From Pseudomonas cannabina (lineage in GTDB: Bacteria > Pseudomonadota > Gammaproteobacteria > Pseudomonadales > Pseudomonadaceae), in assembly GCF_900100365.1 (NCBI RefSeq), contig NZ_FNKU01000001.1, positions 496,001 to 560,000 of the forward strand: a stretch of DNA of 64,000 nt, given 5' to 3'. A program made the translations under genes and the position numbers. Below are positions 29,427 to 39,387 of this stretch, piece by piece (positions within the stretch are counted from its first letter, which is position 1; each line of letters begins with the position of its first letter). Under the pieces are notes generated by a model that saw nothing but the letters and a program-made list of their open reading frames with translations, did not search any database and had not been told where the DNA came from.

Positions 29427-29659
29427 TGTTTTAAGCGGGGTGGCTGATCTTGCTCGTGATTCCCCGCGATTTCTCCTCGCAATTCAGCCGCGCATTATGC
29501 CACGTCATTCCATGCAGCGCCGTGCCTGAGTGGATCTGGCGTCTGGCGGTAAATAGATAACTCCTATAACTATCATAAAAAAAGTTTCACCCCCGCCATC
29601 TTGAGTGAGGCGTCTTGTCGGACAATGATGGCGCTCGATTTTCAAAACTGGGTCGCGTT

Positions 29660-29890
29660 ATGTCTGAACAAGATAAGAAGCGTCAGGAAGCGCTTGTCCG
29701 GCAACGCTATTACAGGGAACGTCAACGTGCCGAAGGCTTCAAGCAAAGCACAATCTGGATTCACGCCGAAGCGGAGGCGGACGGCAGGTCGGCTGCTCGC
29801 GAAGGCAAGCCGCTGCTGCCCATGCAGTCCCACGACCCGGTAAGCTGGGCCGTGGGGTGGGTAGCGGAAAAAATGCGCACGCGTCAGTAG
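29660..29890 (+). CDS. Small conserved hypothetical protein (76 aa)
   Basis: The protein has 76 residues from ATG 29660; the frame is open to 29615 but the second Met follows a purine-rich region better. The N-terminal half is strongly basic and helical (KKRQEALVRQRYYRERQRAEGFKQ), the centre is acidic, and the C-terminus has SWAVGWVAEKM. No membrane segment or signal is visible. A nucleic-acid or partner-binding helix is possible but unproven. It is a single gene, convergent with the metalloprotease and ending 19 nt before a strong hairpin. Confidence 0.55.
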   Translation: MSEQDKKRQEALVRQRYYRERQRAEGFKQSTIWIHAEAEADGRSAAREGKPLLPMQSHDPVSWAVGWVAEKMRTRQ

Positions 29891-29909
29891 TCAGCTTTCC
29901 ACGCGTGCT

Positions 29910-29943
29910 CGCGCCACGCTTTATGGCTAAAGTGCGTGGCGCG
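29910..29943. terminator. Terminator-type hairpin between convergent genes
   Basis: A perfect 10-bp GC-rich stem, CGCGCCACGC at 29910-29919 with its complement at 29934-29943, is extended inwards by CTTTA/TAAAG. It lies between the ends of the 76-aa gene and the metalloprotease gene, and so can stop both. Confidence 0.7.
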
Positions 29944-29977
29944 TGAACCGGGCATCAGACGCTCCAGGCCTATCGCT

Positions 29978-30823
29978 TCAGCGTTGTTCAAATTTCGAGT
30001 TGGCGCGATTCGGGTAGATGGCGCCCATCACCTTGATGTCATTGGGGCTGAGTGTCTTGCCGACATTGATGATTTCAAAATCGCCCAGGGTCAGGCCATT
30101 GGGGATGTCGAAGTGCATGACCGAGTCCCGGTCATAAGCTGAATAATGGTAATCCGCAGCTTCGTACCGGTCGAGAAAGTTCCGGTTGACTTCCTCGTCG
30201 GTCAGTCCGGTTTGTGCAAGCAGGGAGCGCAAAAGCGGCTCGTTCCAGGGGATGTTGGCCTGCGGATGCTGATGCTCGTGAACGGCGCCCAGCGCATGCC
30301 CGAACTCATGCAAGACGATGCGCGTCAATTCTGCCGACGGTTTCAGATCAGTCGTGTAAATCTCATTGATATTGAATTCCATGGTGGGCTCATCCTGCCT
30401 GGCCAGCAGCGCATCGGTGCCTATTGCACTCCAGTTCAGGTGTTCATTGAAGCCAATGCGGATATCGCTGATACCTTGGGTCACGAACTCGAATTTCAGA
30501 TTTATGTGCGCCAGCCACTTTTTTGCCGCTTCGATGACGGGGTCTTTAAGGGCGGCCGGAGGGTCCTTCGGAAAGAGAATTTTCAGCGTGCGCCCGCGTG
30601 CCCAGTATTTGGTGAACGCCACCAGCATCCGTGGCTTGCGCGTCGACTCGTCTGTTTCGTAGCCGGTTTCCGATTCGTAGGTGGGGGTGATGGCTGCGTT
30701 GGCGGCGTTTTCACGAATGGCAGCGTCATAGGACGTCTGCTGATCTGTGACAGTTCGCATGCAGCAGGATGACGGCAGTTTTACATTCTGAACGGATGGA
30801 GCAGGCATTCGATTGACCTTCAT
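29978..30823 (-). CDS. Metzincin zinc metalloprotease, astacin/M12-like
   Basis: The protein has 281 residues; the ATG at 30823 is preceded by AGGAAG. The zinc motif HEFGHALGAVHEH (HExxHxxGxxH, followed by the astacin-type Glu region) is at about residues 181-193. The Met-turn SVMHFDI is about 43 residues later. A leader of about 65 residues precedes the catalytic domain, which starts near KPRMLVAFTKYWARGRTL, and could be a propeptide; it contains a CC pair. There is no classical signal peptide, so export, if any, would need another route. It sits alone between dapC and arsC-like/dapD genes, interrupting a housekeeping cluster. Substrate unknown. Confidence 0.88.
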   Translation of the reverse strand: MKVNRMPAPSVQNVKLPSSCCMRTVTDQQTSYDAAIRENAANAAITPTYESETGYETDESTRKPRMLVAFTKYWARGRTLKILFPKDPPAALKDPVIEAAKKWLAHINLKFEFVTQGISDIRIGFNEHLNWSAIGTDALLARQDEPTMEFNINEIYTTDLKPSAELTRIVLHEFGHALGAVHEHQHPQANIPWNEPLLRSLLAQTGLTDEEVNRNFLDRYEAADYHYSAYDRDSVMHFDIPNGLTLGDFEIINVGKTLSPNDIKVMGAIYPNRANSKFEQR

Positions 30824-30914
30824 AGCAATTCGCTTCCTGTCAGGAAGCCGTAAAAATGAAGGTTCAAGGTAGGTTCAAACGAGGTGTTGCAGGTGGTAAC
30901 TATTTGTTTTATTA

Positions 30915-30941
30915 CCCTGCCGCACATTGCATGCGACAGGG
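30915..30941. terminator. Hairpin after dapC
   Basis: A 10-bp stem with one mismatch, CCCTGCCGCA with TGCGACAGGG, lies 16 nt after the dapC stop on the minus strand. It lacks a good T tract on that strand, so its role as terminator is only probable. Confidence 0.4.
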
Positions 30942-30956
30942 CTGTTTCCGACGCCT

Positions 30957-32150
30957 CTACTTGTTCAGGAAGGCGCGGATACGTTCAGCAGCTTCGATGC
31001 ACTCGGCCAGCGGCGCTACCAGTGCCAGTCGCACCCGCCCGGCCCCCGGGTTGACGCCGTCGACTTCCCGCGACAGGTACGAGCCGGGAACGGCGGTGAC
31101 GTGCTGGTCAACGAACAGATCGCGACAAAAAACGGCGTCGTCGGTGCCCACATTTGGCCACAGATAGAACCCGCCGTCCGGACGCTGTACGTCCAGCACC
31201 GGGGCCAGAATCTCGAGCACCGCGTCGAATTTCTCGCGGTACAGGTCCCGGTTGGCACGCACATGGGCTTCGTCGTTCCAGGCGGCGATGCTGGCCAGTT
31301 GGGTTTGAACCGGCATGGCGCAACCATGGTAGGTGCGATACAGCAAGAACGCCTTGAGGATCTCGGCATCGCCGGCAACGAAACCGGAGCGCAGGCCCGG
31401 CAGGTTGGAGCGCTTGGACAGGCTGTGAAAAACCACGAAGCGCTTGAAGTCCTTGCGGCCCAGTTCCACGCAGGCACTGAGCAGGCCCGGCGGTGGCGTT
31501 TGTTCGTCGAAGTACAGCTCGCTGTAGCACTCGTCCGCGGCAATGACGAAGTCATACTGATCGGCCAGTGCGATCAGCTTTTTCAGCGTTTCGACCGGGA
31601 TCAGCGCGCCGGTCGGATTGCCCGGCGAACACAGAAACAGAATCTGGCAGCGTTTCCAGATGTCCGGGGTGACCGCATCGAAATCAGGGTTGAAGCCGTT
31701 CTCGCTCAGGCACGGCAGATAGTGCGGTCGGGCGCCCGCCAGATACGCCGCACCTTCGTAGATCTGATAAAACGGGTTCGGGCTGATCACCAGGCCGTCG
31801 TCACTGCGATTGACCACGGTCTGGGTAAATGCAAACAGCGCCTCGCGGGTGCCGTTGACCGGCAGTACGTTGCGCGCCGGGTCAATCCAGCCTTCAGGCA
31901 CGCCAAAGCGACGGCTGCACCAGCCGGCAATCGCCTCGCGTAGCGCGGGGATACCGAGCGTGGTCGGGTACACCGCCATCTGGTCGAGGTTGTCTGCGAG
32001 CGCCTTGGCAACGAAATCGGGTGAGCGGTGCTTCGGCTCGCCAATGGACAGCGCCACCGGGCGTTTATCCGGATTAGGCGTCACGCCGCCCAGCAAAGCG
32101 CGAAGCTTTTCGAACGGGTAGGGCTGAAGCAGTTGCATGGCGTTATTCAT
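30957..32150 (-). CDS. dapC: Succinyldiaminopimelate transaminase DapC
   Basis: The protein has 397 residues. It is a class I/II PLP aminotransferase converting N-succinyl-2-amino-6-ketopimelate to N-succinyl-LL-DAP using glutamate. The family start PYPFEKLRALLGG, the motif PGNPTGALI, the DECYSELYFDE block and the PLP Lys in HSLSKRSNLPGLRSGF are clear. ATG 32150 is used; a Met four codons on is possible. It lies 51 nt downstream of glnD, on the same strand, and shares the lysine pathway with dapD and dapE in this window. Confidence 0.93.
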   Translation of the reverse strand: MNNAMQLLQPYPFEKLRALLGGVTPNPDKRPVALSIGEPKHRSPDFVAKALADNLDQMAVYPTTLGIPALREAIAGWCSRRFGVPEGWIDPARNVLPVNGTREALFAFTQTVVNRSDDGLVISPNPFYQIYEGAAYLAGARPHYLPCLSENGFNPDFDAVTPDIWKRCQILFLCSPGNPTGALIPVETLKKLIALADQYDFVIAADECYSELYFDEQTPPPGLLSACVELGRKDFKRFVVFHSLSKRSNLPGLRSGFVAGDAEILKAFLLYRTYHGCAMPVQTQLASIAAWNDEAHVRANRDLYREKFDAVLEILAPVLDVQRPDGGFYLWPNVGTDDAVFCRDLFVDQHVTAVPGSYLSREVDGVNPGAGRVRLALVAPLAECIEAAERIRAFLNK

Positions 32151-32201
32151 GGAGCGTGTTCCTCGATGAGCTATGTAGAGCCGATTCGTGTGGTCGAGTG
32201 T

Positions 32202-34898
32202 TCAAATGCTGATCCGCAAATCGCCGCCGGTGTCCGGGTTGACGCTCAGTTGCTTGACGATGGCTTCCTGCAACTGGCTGCACAACTGCGGATCGGACAG
32301 CGGCTGATTGTTGGCGTCGGTGATGAAGAAAACGTCCTCGACGCGCTCGCCCAGCGTTGCAATCTTGGCGTTCTGCAAAGACAGGTCGAACTCCAGAAAG
32401 ATCTTGCCGACCCGCGCCAGCAGGCCGGGTCGATCCGGGGCCAGCAGTTCCAGGACGGTCACCGGGCGCTGGGCATCATTGTGAATGGTGACCTGCGGCG
32501 CAAACGCGAAGTGCTTGAGCTGGCGGGGGACGCGGCGCTTGATGATCGTCGGGTAGTCATCCGGGTTGTGCAGCGCTTCGGTCAGGCCGTCGCGGATGTC
32601 CTGAATGCGTTCCGGATTGTTGCCGATCGAGCCGCCTTCGTGATCGAGCACTATGTAGGTGTCGAGCGTGAACTGGCTGCTCGAGGTAATGATGCGCGCA
32701 TCGTGAATGTTCAGGTTCAACTGGTCCATCGCGGCGACGGTCACCGCGAAGAAGTCGTGCTGATCCGGCGCATAAATGAAGATTTGGGTACCGCCTTCGA
32801 ATTCGCGATATGTGGTTTCTTTGATCAGCACCAGCGGGCCGCCGTCGGAGGGCTGTTGCAGGATAGCGTCGCTGTGCCAGGCCACGTCACCGGCGGTATG
32901 GCGCAGAAAGTAGTCGTCGCCCAAGGCTGACCACAGCTGCTCGACATCATCGGGATCGGTCCCGTTGCGCACCAGAATATCCAGCGCGGCGATCTGCGTG
33001 CGGCGGATCTGCTCTTCGCGGTCGACCGGGTTTTCCAGGCCGCGACGCAGGGCGCGCTTGGTTTCGGTATACAGCTGGCGCAACAGGCTGGCGCGCCATG
33101 AATTCCACAGGGTCGGATTGGTCGCGTTGATATCGGCGACGGTCAGCACGTACAGATAATCCAGATGCACCTCGTCACCGACAAACTGGGCGAAATCATG
33201 AATCACCTGCGGGTCGGACAGGTCCTTGCGCTGGGCGGTGGTCGACATGACCAGGTGATTGCTCACCAGCCAGACGATCAGCCGGGTGTCCCAGTCAGGC
33301 AGTTGATGACGCTTGCCGAACGCCTGCGCATCCACTGCACCAAGTTCCGAGTGATCGCCACCCCGGCCTTTGCCGATATCGTGATACAGCCCGGCCAGGT
33401 AGATAAGCTCGGCCTTGGGCAGGCGGGCCATGATCTTGCTGGCCAGTGGAAATTTTTCCGACACCTCGGTGTATTGCAGCTTGCGCAGATGCTTGATCAG
33501 ATTCAGCGTGTGCGCGTCGACGGTATAGATGTGGAACAGGTCGTGCTGCATCTGCCCCACGATGTGGCCGAACTCCGGCAGATACAGGCCAAGAATGCCG
33601 TAGCGGTTCATGCGTCGCAGGTTGCGGTGAATGCCCGTTTCGCACTTGAACAGCTCGATGAACAGGCTGGTGTTGCGGATATCGTTGCGGAAGTCGTCGT
33701 TGATCAGGTGCCGGTGCTCGCGCAACAGGCGAATGGTGTCGGCACGTACCCCCTTGATTTCCGGGTGCTGAGCCATCAGCACGAAAATTTCGAGCATCGC
33801 GAACGGGGTGCGTTTGAACACGTTCGCATGAGTGGCTTCTATATAGCCGTCATGCAACTGGAAGCGCGAATTGATCGGCTGCGGCGTACCGCTGTCTTCG
33901 GAAAGAATCACTTCCTCGAAGTGCTGGATGATCAGATCGCTCAGCTCGGCGATGCTCATGACCACGCGATAGTACTTCTGCATGAAGCGCTCGATGGCCA
34001 GCTTGGCATCATTGTCTTCGTAGCCCAGCAGGCTGGCGATACTGCGCTGGTAGTCGAACAGCAGCCGGTCTTCGGAGCGTCCGGCCAGCATGTGCAGCGC
34101 ATAGCGCACTTTCCAGAGAAACTCCTGGGAGGAGGCCAGCAACGCGTTTTCGCTGCCCAGCAGAAAGCCTTCGCCTGCCAATGCATGCAGGTTCAGCGTG
34201 CCGTACTGGCGTCGGGCTACCCAGAGAATGGTCTGGATATCGCGCAGCCCGCCGGGGGAGCCTTTGACGTTGGGCTCCAGGTTGTATTCGGTGTCGTTGT
34301 ACTTGTGATGGCGCTTTTTCTGTTCTGCGTGCTTGGCAAGGAAGAAATCCTTGCTCGGCCACATCTGCCGCGTACTGGTGACGTCCAGCATCCGTTGGCG
34401 CTGGTGTTCAGGTCCGGCGATGGTGCGGCTTTCCATCAGGTTGGTGATGACCGTCAGGTCAGCCCGTCCTTCCTGCGCGCACTCGGCAACCGAGCGTACG
34501 CTTTGCCCGACCTCAAGGCCGATGTCCCACAGCAGCGTCAGAAAACCCTCGATAGGTTCGCGAAAAATTTCGTGATCGTCGCTGTCCAGCAGGATCAACA
34601 AGTCGATGTCCGAATGGGGGTGCAATTCGCCGCGGCCGTAGCCACCCACCGCCAGCAGCGCGATGTCGGCGTCTTCGCTCCAGTTGAACTGGTCCCAGGC
34701 CTTTTGCAGGATGTTATCCACGAACCATGCTCGATCCTCGATCAGCCGCCGAATATCGCGGCCCGACCTGAAGCGCTCGTCCAGCACGTCTCGGGCTCTG
34801 CGAATGGCTTTCTTGAAAGCCGCGATGGGGCTGGCTTTCAAGGCCAGTTCGGCCTGGAGCTGACCGCGATCGAACAGGTCTGGGTCTACTTGCGGCAT
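32202..34898 (-). CDS. glnD: Bifunctional uridylyltransferase/uridylyl-removing enzyme GlnD
   Basis: The protein has 898 residues from ATG 34898 ([12 protein letters not shown]); longer in-frame starts at 34937 are rejected because the family begins here. It is the nitrogen sensor that uridylylates or deuridylylates PII in response to glutamine. An N-terminal nucleotidyltransferase domain has [20 protein letters not shown] central HD domain has [16 protein letters not shown] with metal ligands. Two C-terminal ACT domains (from about residue 690 and 805) bind glutamine. It starts 65 nt after map ends, and the map-glnD-dapC order is standard in Pseudomonas. Confidence 0.96.
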   Translation of the reverse strand: MPQVDPDLFDRGQLQAELALKASPIAAFKKAIRRARDVLDERFRSGRDIRRLIEDRAWFVDNILQKAWDQFNWSEDADIALLAVGGYGRGELHPHSDIDLLILLDSDDHEIFREPIEGFLTLLWDIGLEVGQSVRSVAECAQEGRADLTVITNLMESRTIAGPEHQRQRMLDVTSTRQMWPSKDFFLAKHAEQKKRHHKYNDTEYNLEPNVKGSPGGLRDIQTILWVARRQYGTLNLHALAGEGFLLGSENALLASSQEFLWKVRYALHMLAGRSEDRLLFDYQRSIASLLGYEDNDAKLAIERFMQKYYRVVMSIAELSDLIIQHFEEVILSEDSGTPQPINSRFQLHDGYIEATHANVFKRTPFAMLEIFVLMAQHPEIKGVRADTIRLLREHRHLINDDFRNDIRNTSLFIELFKCETGIHRNLRRMNRYGILGLYLPEFGHIVGQMQHDLFHIYTVDAHTLNLIKHLRKLQYTEVSEKFPLASKIMARLPKAELIYLAGLYHDIGKGRGGDHSELGAVDAQAFGKRHQLPDWDTRLIVWLVSNHLVMSTTAQRKDLSDPQVIHDFAQFVGDEVHLDYLYVLTVADINATNPTLWNSWRASLLRQLYTETKRALRRGLENPVDREEQIRRTQIAALDILVRNGTDPDDVEQLWSALGDDYFLRHTAGDVAWHSDAILQQPSDGGPLVLIKETTYREFEGGTQIFIYAPDQHDFFAVTVAAMDQLNLNIHDARIITSSSQFTLDTYIVLDHEGGSIGNNPERIQDIRDGLTEALHNPDDYPTIIKRRVPRQLKHFAFAPQVTIHNDAQRPVTVLELLAPDRPGLLARVGKIFLEFDLSLQNAKIATLGERVEDVFFITDANNQPLSDPQLCSQLQEAIVKQLSVNPDTGGDLRISI

Positions 34899-34962
34899 GG
34901 AACAGCATTCCTCATGTCGGGCATTGCGTGTATTCAATCGGATTCAGCCATGCAGACTCGAG

Positions 34963-35745
34963 TCAGGGAGCCTTTTGTGCAATGGTATCGTCGCTGCGTA
35001 AAGTGAAGATTTCGTAACCCTCGGCGGTCACCAGTAGTGTGTGTTCCCACTGTGCCGAAAGCTTGCGGTCCTTGGTGATCGCCGTCCAGCCATCGCCGAG
35101 GATCTTGGTTTCCGGGCGACCCTGATTGATCATCGGTTCAATCGTGAAGGTCATGCCTTCCTGTAACTGGATGCCGGTGCCCGCTTCGCCGAAGTGCATG
35201 ATCTGTGGCTCTTCATGAAACACCTTGCCGATCCCGTGGCCGCAGAAATCACGTACCACCGAAAAACCATTCTTTTCTGCATGTTTCTGGATGACTGCAC
35301 CGATATCGCCCAGGTGAGTGCCCGGTTTGACGATCTCGATGGCTTTGTACAGGCATTCCTGAGTCACCTTCGACAGGCGTTCTGCCCACACCGGAACGGT
35401 GCCGACATGGAACATTCTGCTGGTGTCGCCGTGGTAGCCGTCCTTTATGACCGTGACGTCAATGTTCAGCGAGTCGCCGTCCTTGAGCTTCTTGTCGCTC
35501 GGGATGCCGTGGCAGACCACCTGATTGATCGATGTGCAGATCGACTTGGGGAAACCCCGGTAATTCAGCGGGGCAGGGATCGCTTTCTGTTCGTTGACTA
35601 TATAGTCGTGGCAGATGCGGTCCAGCTCTTCGGTGGTCACGCCCGGCTTGACATAAGGGGCGATCATTTCCAGAACCTCGGCGGCCAGACGGCCGGCGAT
35701 GCGCATCTTTTCGATGTCTTCCGGAGTTTTGAGGGTGATGGTCAT
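34963..35745 (-). CDS. map: Methionine aminopeptidase type I
   Basis: The protein has 260 residues. It removes the initiator Met from nascent proteins and is cytoplasmic. Metal ligands of the pita-bread fold are visible: Asp in NIDVTVIKDGYHGDTSRM (two Asp), His in GHGIGKVFHEEP, Glu in FTIEPMIN, and the last Glu in SAQWEHTLLVT. The catalytic His is in YRGFPKSICTSINQVVCHGIP. It is transcribed divergently from rpsB and heads a transcript with glnD. Confidence 0.97.
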   Translation of the reverse strand: MTITLKTPEDIEKMRIAGRLAAEVLEMIAPYVKPGVTTEELDRICHDYIVNEQKAIPAPLNYRGFPKSICTSINQVVCHGIPSDKKLKDGDSLNIDVTVIKDGYHGDTSRMFHVGTVPVWAERLSKVTQECLYKAIEIVKPGTHLGDIGAVIQKHAEKNGFSVVRDFCGHGIGKVFHEEPQIMHFGEAGTGIQLQEGMTFTIEPMINQGRPETKILGDGWTAITKDRKLSAQWEHTLLVTAEGYEIFTLRSDDTIAQKAP

Positions 35746-35901
35746 ACAGAATCTCTCGACGTGGCGGGCACGCGGCTGGTGCGCAAAGGCGCGATTCTAC
35801 CAGACCGCCTGCGTCGGGGGATCATCGCTTCCTTCTATAGCCGTTCGATGGCGCCTTTCAGCAGGGGCTAAATGCAAAGTAAAACAAGAACTTGATGGGA
35901 G

Positions 35902-35932
35902 TTCCGTTATCTTCCCTTTTGTGATATAAAAT
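35902..35932 (+). promoter_or_regulatory. Probable rpsB promoter
   Basis: TATAAAAT at 35925-35932 is a good extended -10 region. The corresponding -35 (35902-35907, TTCCGT) is poor. The position, about 140 nt upstream of rpsB, fits a long structured leader. Confidence 0.5.
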
Positions 35933-35944
35933 GCGCCGCTTTCC

Positions 35945-36069
35945 AAGGTCCGCCTTCGAAGCACAAACCCACACACGTGTCGACACGATGACCTGGGTGC
36001 CTTGGCTAGATGCCATTGGTTGGTCATTGGGATACGTGGAGGCCTAACCCGACTTATCAAGGAACTATC
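35945..36069 (+). ncRNA. rpsB 5' leader resembling the t44/S2 autoregulatory element
   Basis: The spacer before rpsB contains GGGATACGTGGAGGCCTAACCC, interrupted here only for reporting, about 40 bases before the start. It closely resembles the conserved core of the gammaproteobacterial t44/rpsB leader known to fold as a pseudoknot and to mediate feedback by ribosomal protein S2. The complementary segments GGGAT..TAACCC and the GGTC/GACC segments support folding. The boundaries are approximate; the assignment is by similarity to memory of the E. coli leader. Confidence 0.6.
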
Positions 36070-36813
36070 ATGTCCCAAGTCAATATGCGCGATATGCTGA
36101 AGGCTGGTTGCCACTTCGGCCACCAGACCCGTTACTGGAACCCGAAAATGGGCAAGTACATTTTCGGCGCGCGTAACAAGATTCACATCATCAACCTTGA
36201 AAAAACCCTGCCTATGTTCAACGAAGCGCTGACTTTCGTTGAGCGCCTGGCATCGGGCAAAAACAAGATTCTGTTCGTTGGCACCAAGCGTTCCGCTGGC
36301 AAGATCGTTGCTGAAGAAGCAGCACGTTGCGGTTCGCCGTACGTAGACCATCGCTGGTTGGGCGGCATGCTGACCAACTTCAAGACCATCCGTCAGTCGA
36401 TCAAACGTCTGCGCGAGCTGGAAGTACAGGCTGAAGACGGTACTTTCGCCAAGCTGACCAAGAAAGAAGCCCTGATGCGCACCCGTGATCTGGAAAAACT
36501 GGATCGCAGCCTGGGTGGTATCAAGGACATGGGCGGTCTGCCAGACGCACTGTTCGTTATCGACGTTGACCACGAGCGCATCGCGATCACCGAAGCCAAC
36601 AAGCTGGGCATCCCTGTTATCGGCGTCGTCGATACCAACAGCAGCCCGGAAGGCGTTGACTACATCATCCCGGGCAACGATGACGCAATCCGCGCTATCC
36701 AGCTGTACATGGGTTCGATGGCTGACGCTGTTATCCGTGGTCGTAACAATGTTGCTGGCGGCACCGACGTATTCGTCGAAGAAGCTCCAGCTGCAGCAGC
36801 TGTAGAAGGCTGA
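36070..36813 (+). CDS. rpsB: 30S ribosomal protein S2
   Basis: The protein has 247 residues from ATG 36070, preceded by AAGGAAC. S2 binds 16S rRNA late in 30S assembly. Family motifs include [48 protein letters not shown] and [12 protein letters not shown]. The extension upstream to 36010 is open but lies in the structured leader. It leads the rpsB-tsf-pyrH-frr group; a hairpin after the stop may reduce readthrough to tsf. Confidence 0.97.
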   Translation: MSQVNMRDMLKAGCHFGHQTRYWNPKMGKYIFGARNKIHIINLEKTLPMFNEALTFVERLASGKNKILFVGTKRSAGKIVAEEAARCGSPYVDHRWLGGMLTNFKTIRQSIKRLRELEVQAEDGTFAKLTKKEALMRTRDLEKLDRSLGGIKDMGGLPDALFVIDVDHERIAITEANKLGIPVIGVVDTNSSPEGVDYIIPGNDDAIRAIQLYMGSMADAVIRGRNNVAGGTDVFVEEAPAAAAVEG

Positions 36814-36844
36814 GTAAAAACGCCTGGCGTTTACTCAGTACGCG

Positions 36845-36868
36845 AAAAGGGGGCTTAGCCCCCTTTTT
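36845..36868. terminator. Intrinsic terminator/attenuator between rpsB and tsf
   Basis: The stem AAAAGGGGGC/GCCCCCTTTT has a TTA loop and ends with TTTTT. It lies 31 nt after rpsB. In other bacteria rpsB and tsf are partly cotranscribed, so it probably works as an attenuator. Confidence 0.8.
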
Positions 36869-37003
36869 GCCACCTCGGAAATGATTTGTCGGCGTGCAAG
36901 CACGGCCTTGTTGTCATGTGTTGCTGCCACCCTGATTTTTCAAGAATTGCACGCCCGGCCAGCCGGGTGGAATGGTTGAAGACCTATCCAAGAGGATTTT
37001 GAA

Positions 37004-37867
37004 ATGGCAGAGATTACTGCAGCGTTGGTCAAAGAACTGCGCGAGCGTACCGGCGAAGGCATGATGGATTGCAAAAAGGCCTTGACCAAGGCTGGCGGCG
37101 ACATCGAAAAGGCAATCGACGACATGCGTGCTTCCGGCGCCATCAAGGCTGCCAAGAAAGCAGGCAACGTTGCTGCTGAAGGCGCTATCGCCATCAAGGA
37201 CGACGGCAAAGCTGCTGTCATCATCGAAGTCAACTCGCAGACCGACTTCCTAGCCCTGCAGGACGATTTCAAGAATTTCGTCGCTGCCAGCGTCGAAAAA
37301 GCCTTCGCCGACAAAATGACCGACGTCGCTCCACTGATCGAAGCTCAGGAAACTGCGCGTCTGGTGCTGGTCGGCAAAGTTGGCGAAAACGTCAACATTC
37401 GTCGTCTGAAGCGCATCGAAGGTGACGTAGTAGGTTCTTACCTGCACGGCAACAAGATCGGTGTGGTCGTTACCCTCAAAGGCGGCGACGTCGATCTGGC
37501 TAAAGACATCGCCATGCACGTAGCGGCGAGCAACCCTGAGTTCCTGTTACCTTCGGAAGTGTCTGCCGAAGCGATCGAGCGCGAGAAGAATGTCTTCCTG
37601 CAATTGAACGAAGACAAGATCAAAGGCAAGCCTGCTGAAATCGTCGAGAAGATGGTCGGCGGCCGTATCACCAAGTTCCTGGCAGAAGCCAGCCTGGTTG
37701 AGCAGGCGTTCGTCAAGAACCCTGAAGTCAAGGTCGGCGAGCTGGCCAAGAAGGCCGGTGCTGAAATCGTTTCTTTCACCTACTTCAAAGTAGGCGAAGG
37801 CATCGAGAAGCCGGTCGACAACTTCGCTGACGAAGTTGCTGCCCAGCTGGCTGCCGCCAAGCAGTAA
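37004..37867 (+). CDS. tsf: Elongation factor Ts
   Basis: The protein has 287 residues. It is the nucleotide-exchange factor for EF-Tu. The N-terminal module MAEITAALVKELRERTGEGMMDCKKAL and the core EVNSQTDFLA motif are diagnostic. An AAGAGG ribosome-binding site is 10 nt before ATG. A well-formed hairpin follows the gene. The spacing of 190 nt from rpsB includes an attenuator-type hairpin. Confidence 0.97.
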   Translation: MAEITAALVKELRERTGEGMMDCKKALTKAGGDIEKAIDDMRASGAIKAAKKAGNVAAEGAIAIKDDGKAAVIIEVNSQTDFLALQDDFKNFVAASVEKAFADKMTDVAPLIEAQETARLVLVGKVGENVNIRRLKRIEGDVVGSYLHGNKIGVVVTLKGGDVDLAKDIAMHVAASNPEFLLPSEVSAEAIEREKNVFLQLNEDKIKGKPAEIVEKMVGGRITKFLAEASLVEQAFVKNPEVKVGELAKKAGAEIVSFTYFKVGEGIEKPVDNFADEVAAQLAAAKQ

Positions 37868-37890
37868 GACAGTTTTTCAAACTGTCGCCT

Positions 37891-37926
37891 CAAAGAGGCT
37901 GCCCGCTCACGCGTGCGGCCTCTTTG
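37891..37926. terminator. Terminator-like hairpin after tsf
   Basis: A perfect 9-bp stem, CAAAGAGGC with GCCTCTTTG, has an 18-nt loop that itself pairs partly. It is 24 nt after the tsf stop. T content downstream is moderate. It separates tsf from pyrH. Confidence 0.65.
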
Positions 37927-38073
37927 TCGAAAGAGCAAAGGAATTTTCCTTGGAGATTATGCCTGCAAGGCTGCATTCTCCCGACGCTTGCACAGCGTCA
38001 AGCTAAAGTAAGCGCAGGCTTGAAATAGCCCGCACAGATTTTTTTCAGAAAAACGCCGCAGGAGAGATTCGCA

Positions 38074-38817
38074 ATGGCTCAGCAGGGCAGTGGTTATCAG
38101 GCTCGCTATAAACGCATTCTACTCAAGCTTAGCGGCGAGGCCCTCATGGGCTCCGAAGAGTTCGGCATCGACCCCAAGGTCCTGGACCGCATGGCACTTG
38201 AAGTCGGCCAACTGGTCGGTATCGGTGTTCAGGTCGGCCTGGTCATCGGCGGCGGCAACCTGTTTCGTGGTGCAGCCCTGAGCGCAGCCGGCATGGATCG
38301 GGTAACAGGCGACCACATGGGCATGCTGGCCACTGTGATGAATGCTCTGGCCATGCGCGATGCGCTCGAGCGCGCTAATATCACGGCGATCGTCATGTCC
38401 GCCATTTCGATGGTGGGTGTCACCGATCACTACGATCGTCGCAAGGCCATGCGCCACCTCAGCGCCAAGGAAGTGGTGATCTTCGCGGCAGGTACGGGTA
38501 ATCCGTTCTTCACAACCGATTCGGCAGCGTGCCTGCGCGCTATCGAGATCGACGCCGACGTGGTGCTCAAAGCGACCAAGGTCGACGGTGTGTATACCGC
38601 AGATCCGTTCAAGGACCCGAATGCCGAGAAGTTCGATCATCTGACTTACGATGAAGTGCTGGATCGCAAGCTGGGTGTGATGGATCTGACCGCAATCTGC
38701 CTGTGTCGCGATCACAAGATGCCATTGCGCGTCTTCAACATGAATAAGCCGGGTGCCCTTCTGAATATCGTCCATGGTGGCGCCGAAGGAACCCTGATCG
38801 AGGAAGCCCAACAATGA
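38074..38817 (+). CDS. pyrH: Uridylate kinase
   Basis: The protein has 247 residues. It phosphorylates UMP to UDP; bacterial PyrH is hexameric and of the amino acid kinase fold. Motifs are [25 protein letters not shown] and the [13 protein letters not shown] segment following VDGVYTADP. It overlaps frr by 4 nt (ATGA), typical of translational coupling. Confidence 0.97.
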   Translation: MAQQGSGYQARYKRILLKLSGEALMGSEEFGIDPKVLDRMALEVGQLVGIGVQVGLVIGGGNLFRGAALSAAGMDRVTGDHMGMLATVMNALAMRDALERANITAIVMSAISMVGVTDHYDRRKAMRHLSAKEVVIFAAGTGNPFFTTDSAACLRAIEIDADVVLKATKVDGVYTADPFKDPNAEKFDHLTYDEVLDRKLGVMDLTAICLCRDHKMPLRVFNMNKPGALLNIVHGGAEGTLIEEAQQ

Positions 38818-39371
38818 TCAATGAAATCAAGAAAGATGCTCAGGTTCGCATGCAGAAGAGCCTGGAGTCGTTGGCCCATGCGTTCACCCGGATCCGTACC
38901 GGCAAGGCTCACCCAAGCATTCTGGGTGGCGTCATGGTTCCTTACTACGGTGCCGATACCCCGCTGAGCCAGGTTGCCAACGTGACCGTCAAGGATTCGC
39001 GCACCCTTCAGGTCGTGGCGTTCGAGCGCAACATGCTGGCTGCGGTCGACAAGGCCATCCAGAGCTCCGGCCTGGGCTTCAACCCGACCAACCTGGGCGA
39101 ATTGCTGCTGATTTCGATGCCGGCGCTGACTGAAGAAACCCGCAAGGGCTTCACCAAGCAGGCACGTGATGCAGCCGAGGATGCCCGTGTTGCCGTGCGC
39201 AACATCCGTCGTGACGCGCTGAGCCAGTTGAAAGACCTGGTCAAGGACAAGGAAATCAGCGAAGACGAAGAGCGTCGTGCGGCTGACGACGTGCAGAAGC
39301 TGACCGACAAGTTCGTGGCGGAAATCGAAGCTGCGGTGAAGCAGAAAGAAGCTGATCTGATGGCTGTATAA
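38814..39371 (+). CDS. frr: Ribosome recycling factor
   Basis: The protein has 185 residues, the standard length. It splits post-termination ribosomes with EF-G. The family patterns are clear: [19 protein letters not shown] at the hinge, [31 protein letters not shown] and a C-terminal helix. The start overlaps the pyrH stop by 4 nt. Confidence 0.97.
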   Translation: MINEIKKDAQVRMQKSLESLAHAFTRIRTGKAHPSILGGVMVPYYGADTPLSQVANVTVKDSRTLQVVAFERNMLAAVDKAIQSSGLGFNPTNLGELLLISMPALTEETRKGFTKQARDAAEDARVAVRNIRRDALSQLKDLVKDKEISEDEERRAADDVQKLTDKFVAEIEAAVKQKEADLMAV

Positions 39372-39387
39372 GGTTTCGGACGCTTTC

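Noticed and set aside
33165..35006. A 613-codon frame antisense to glnD
   Set aside because: glnD has clear catalytic motifs on the other strand; no ribosome-binding site or domain supports the antisense frame.
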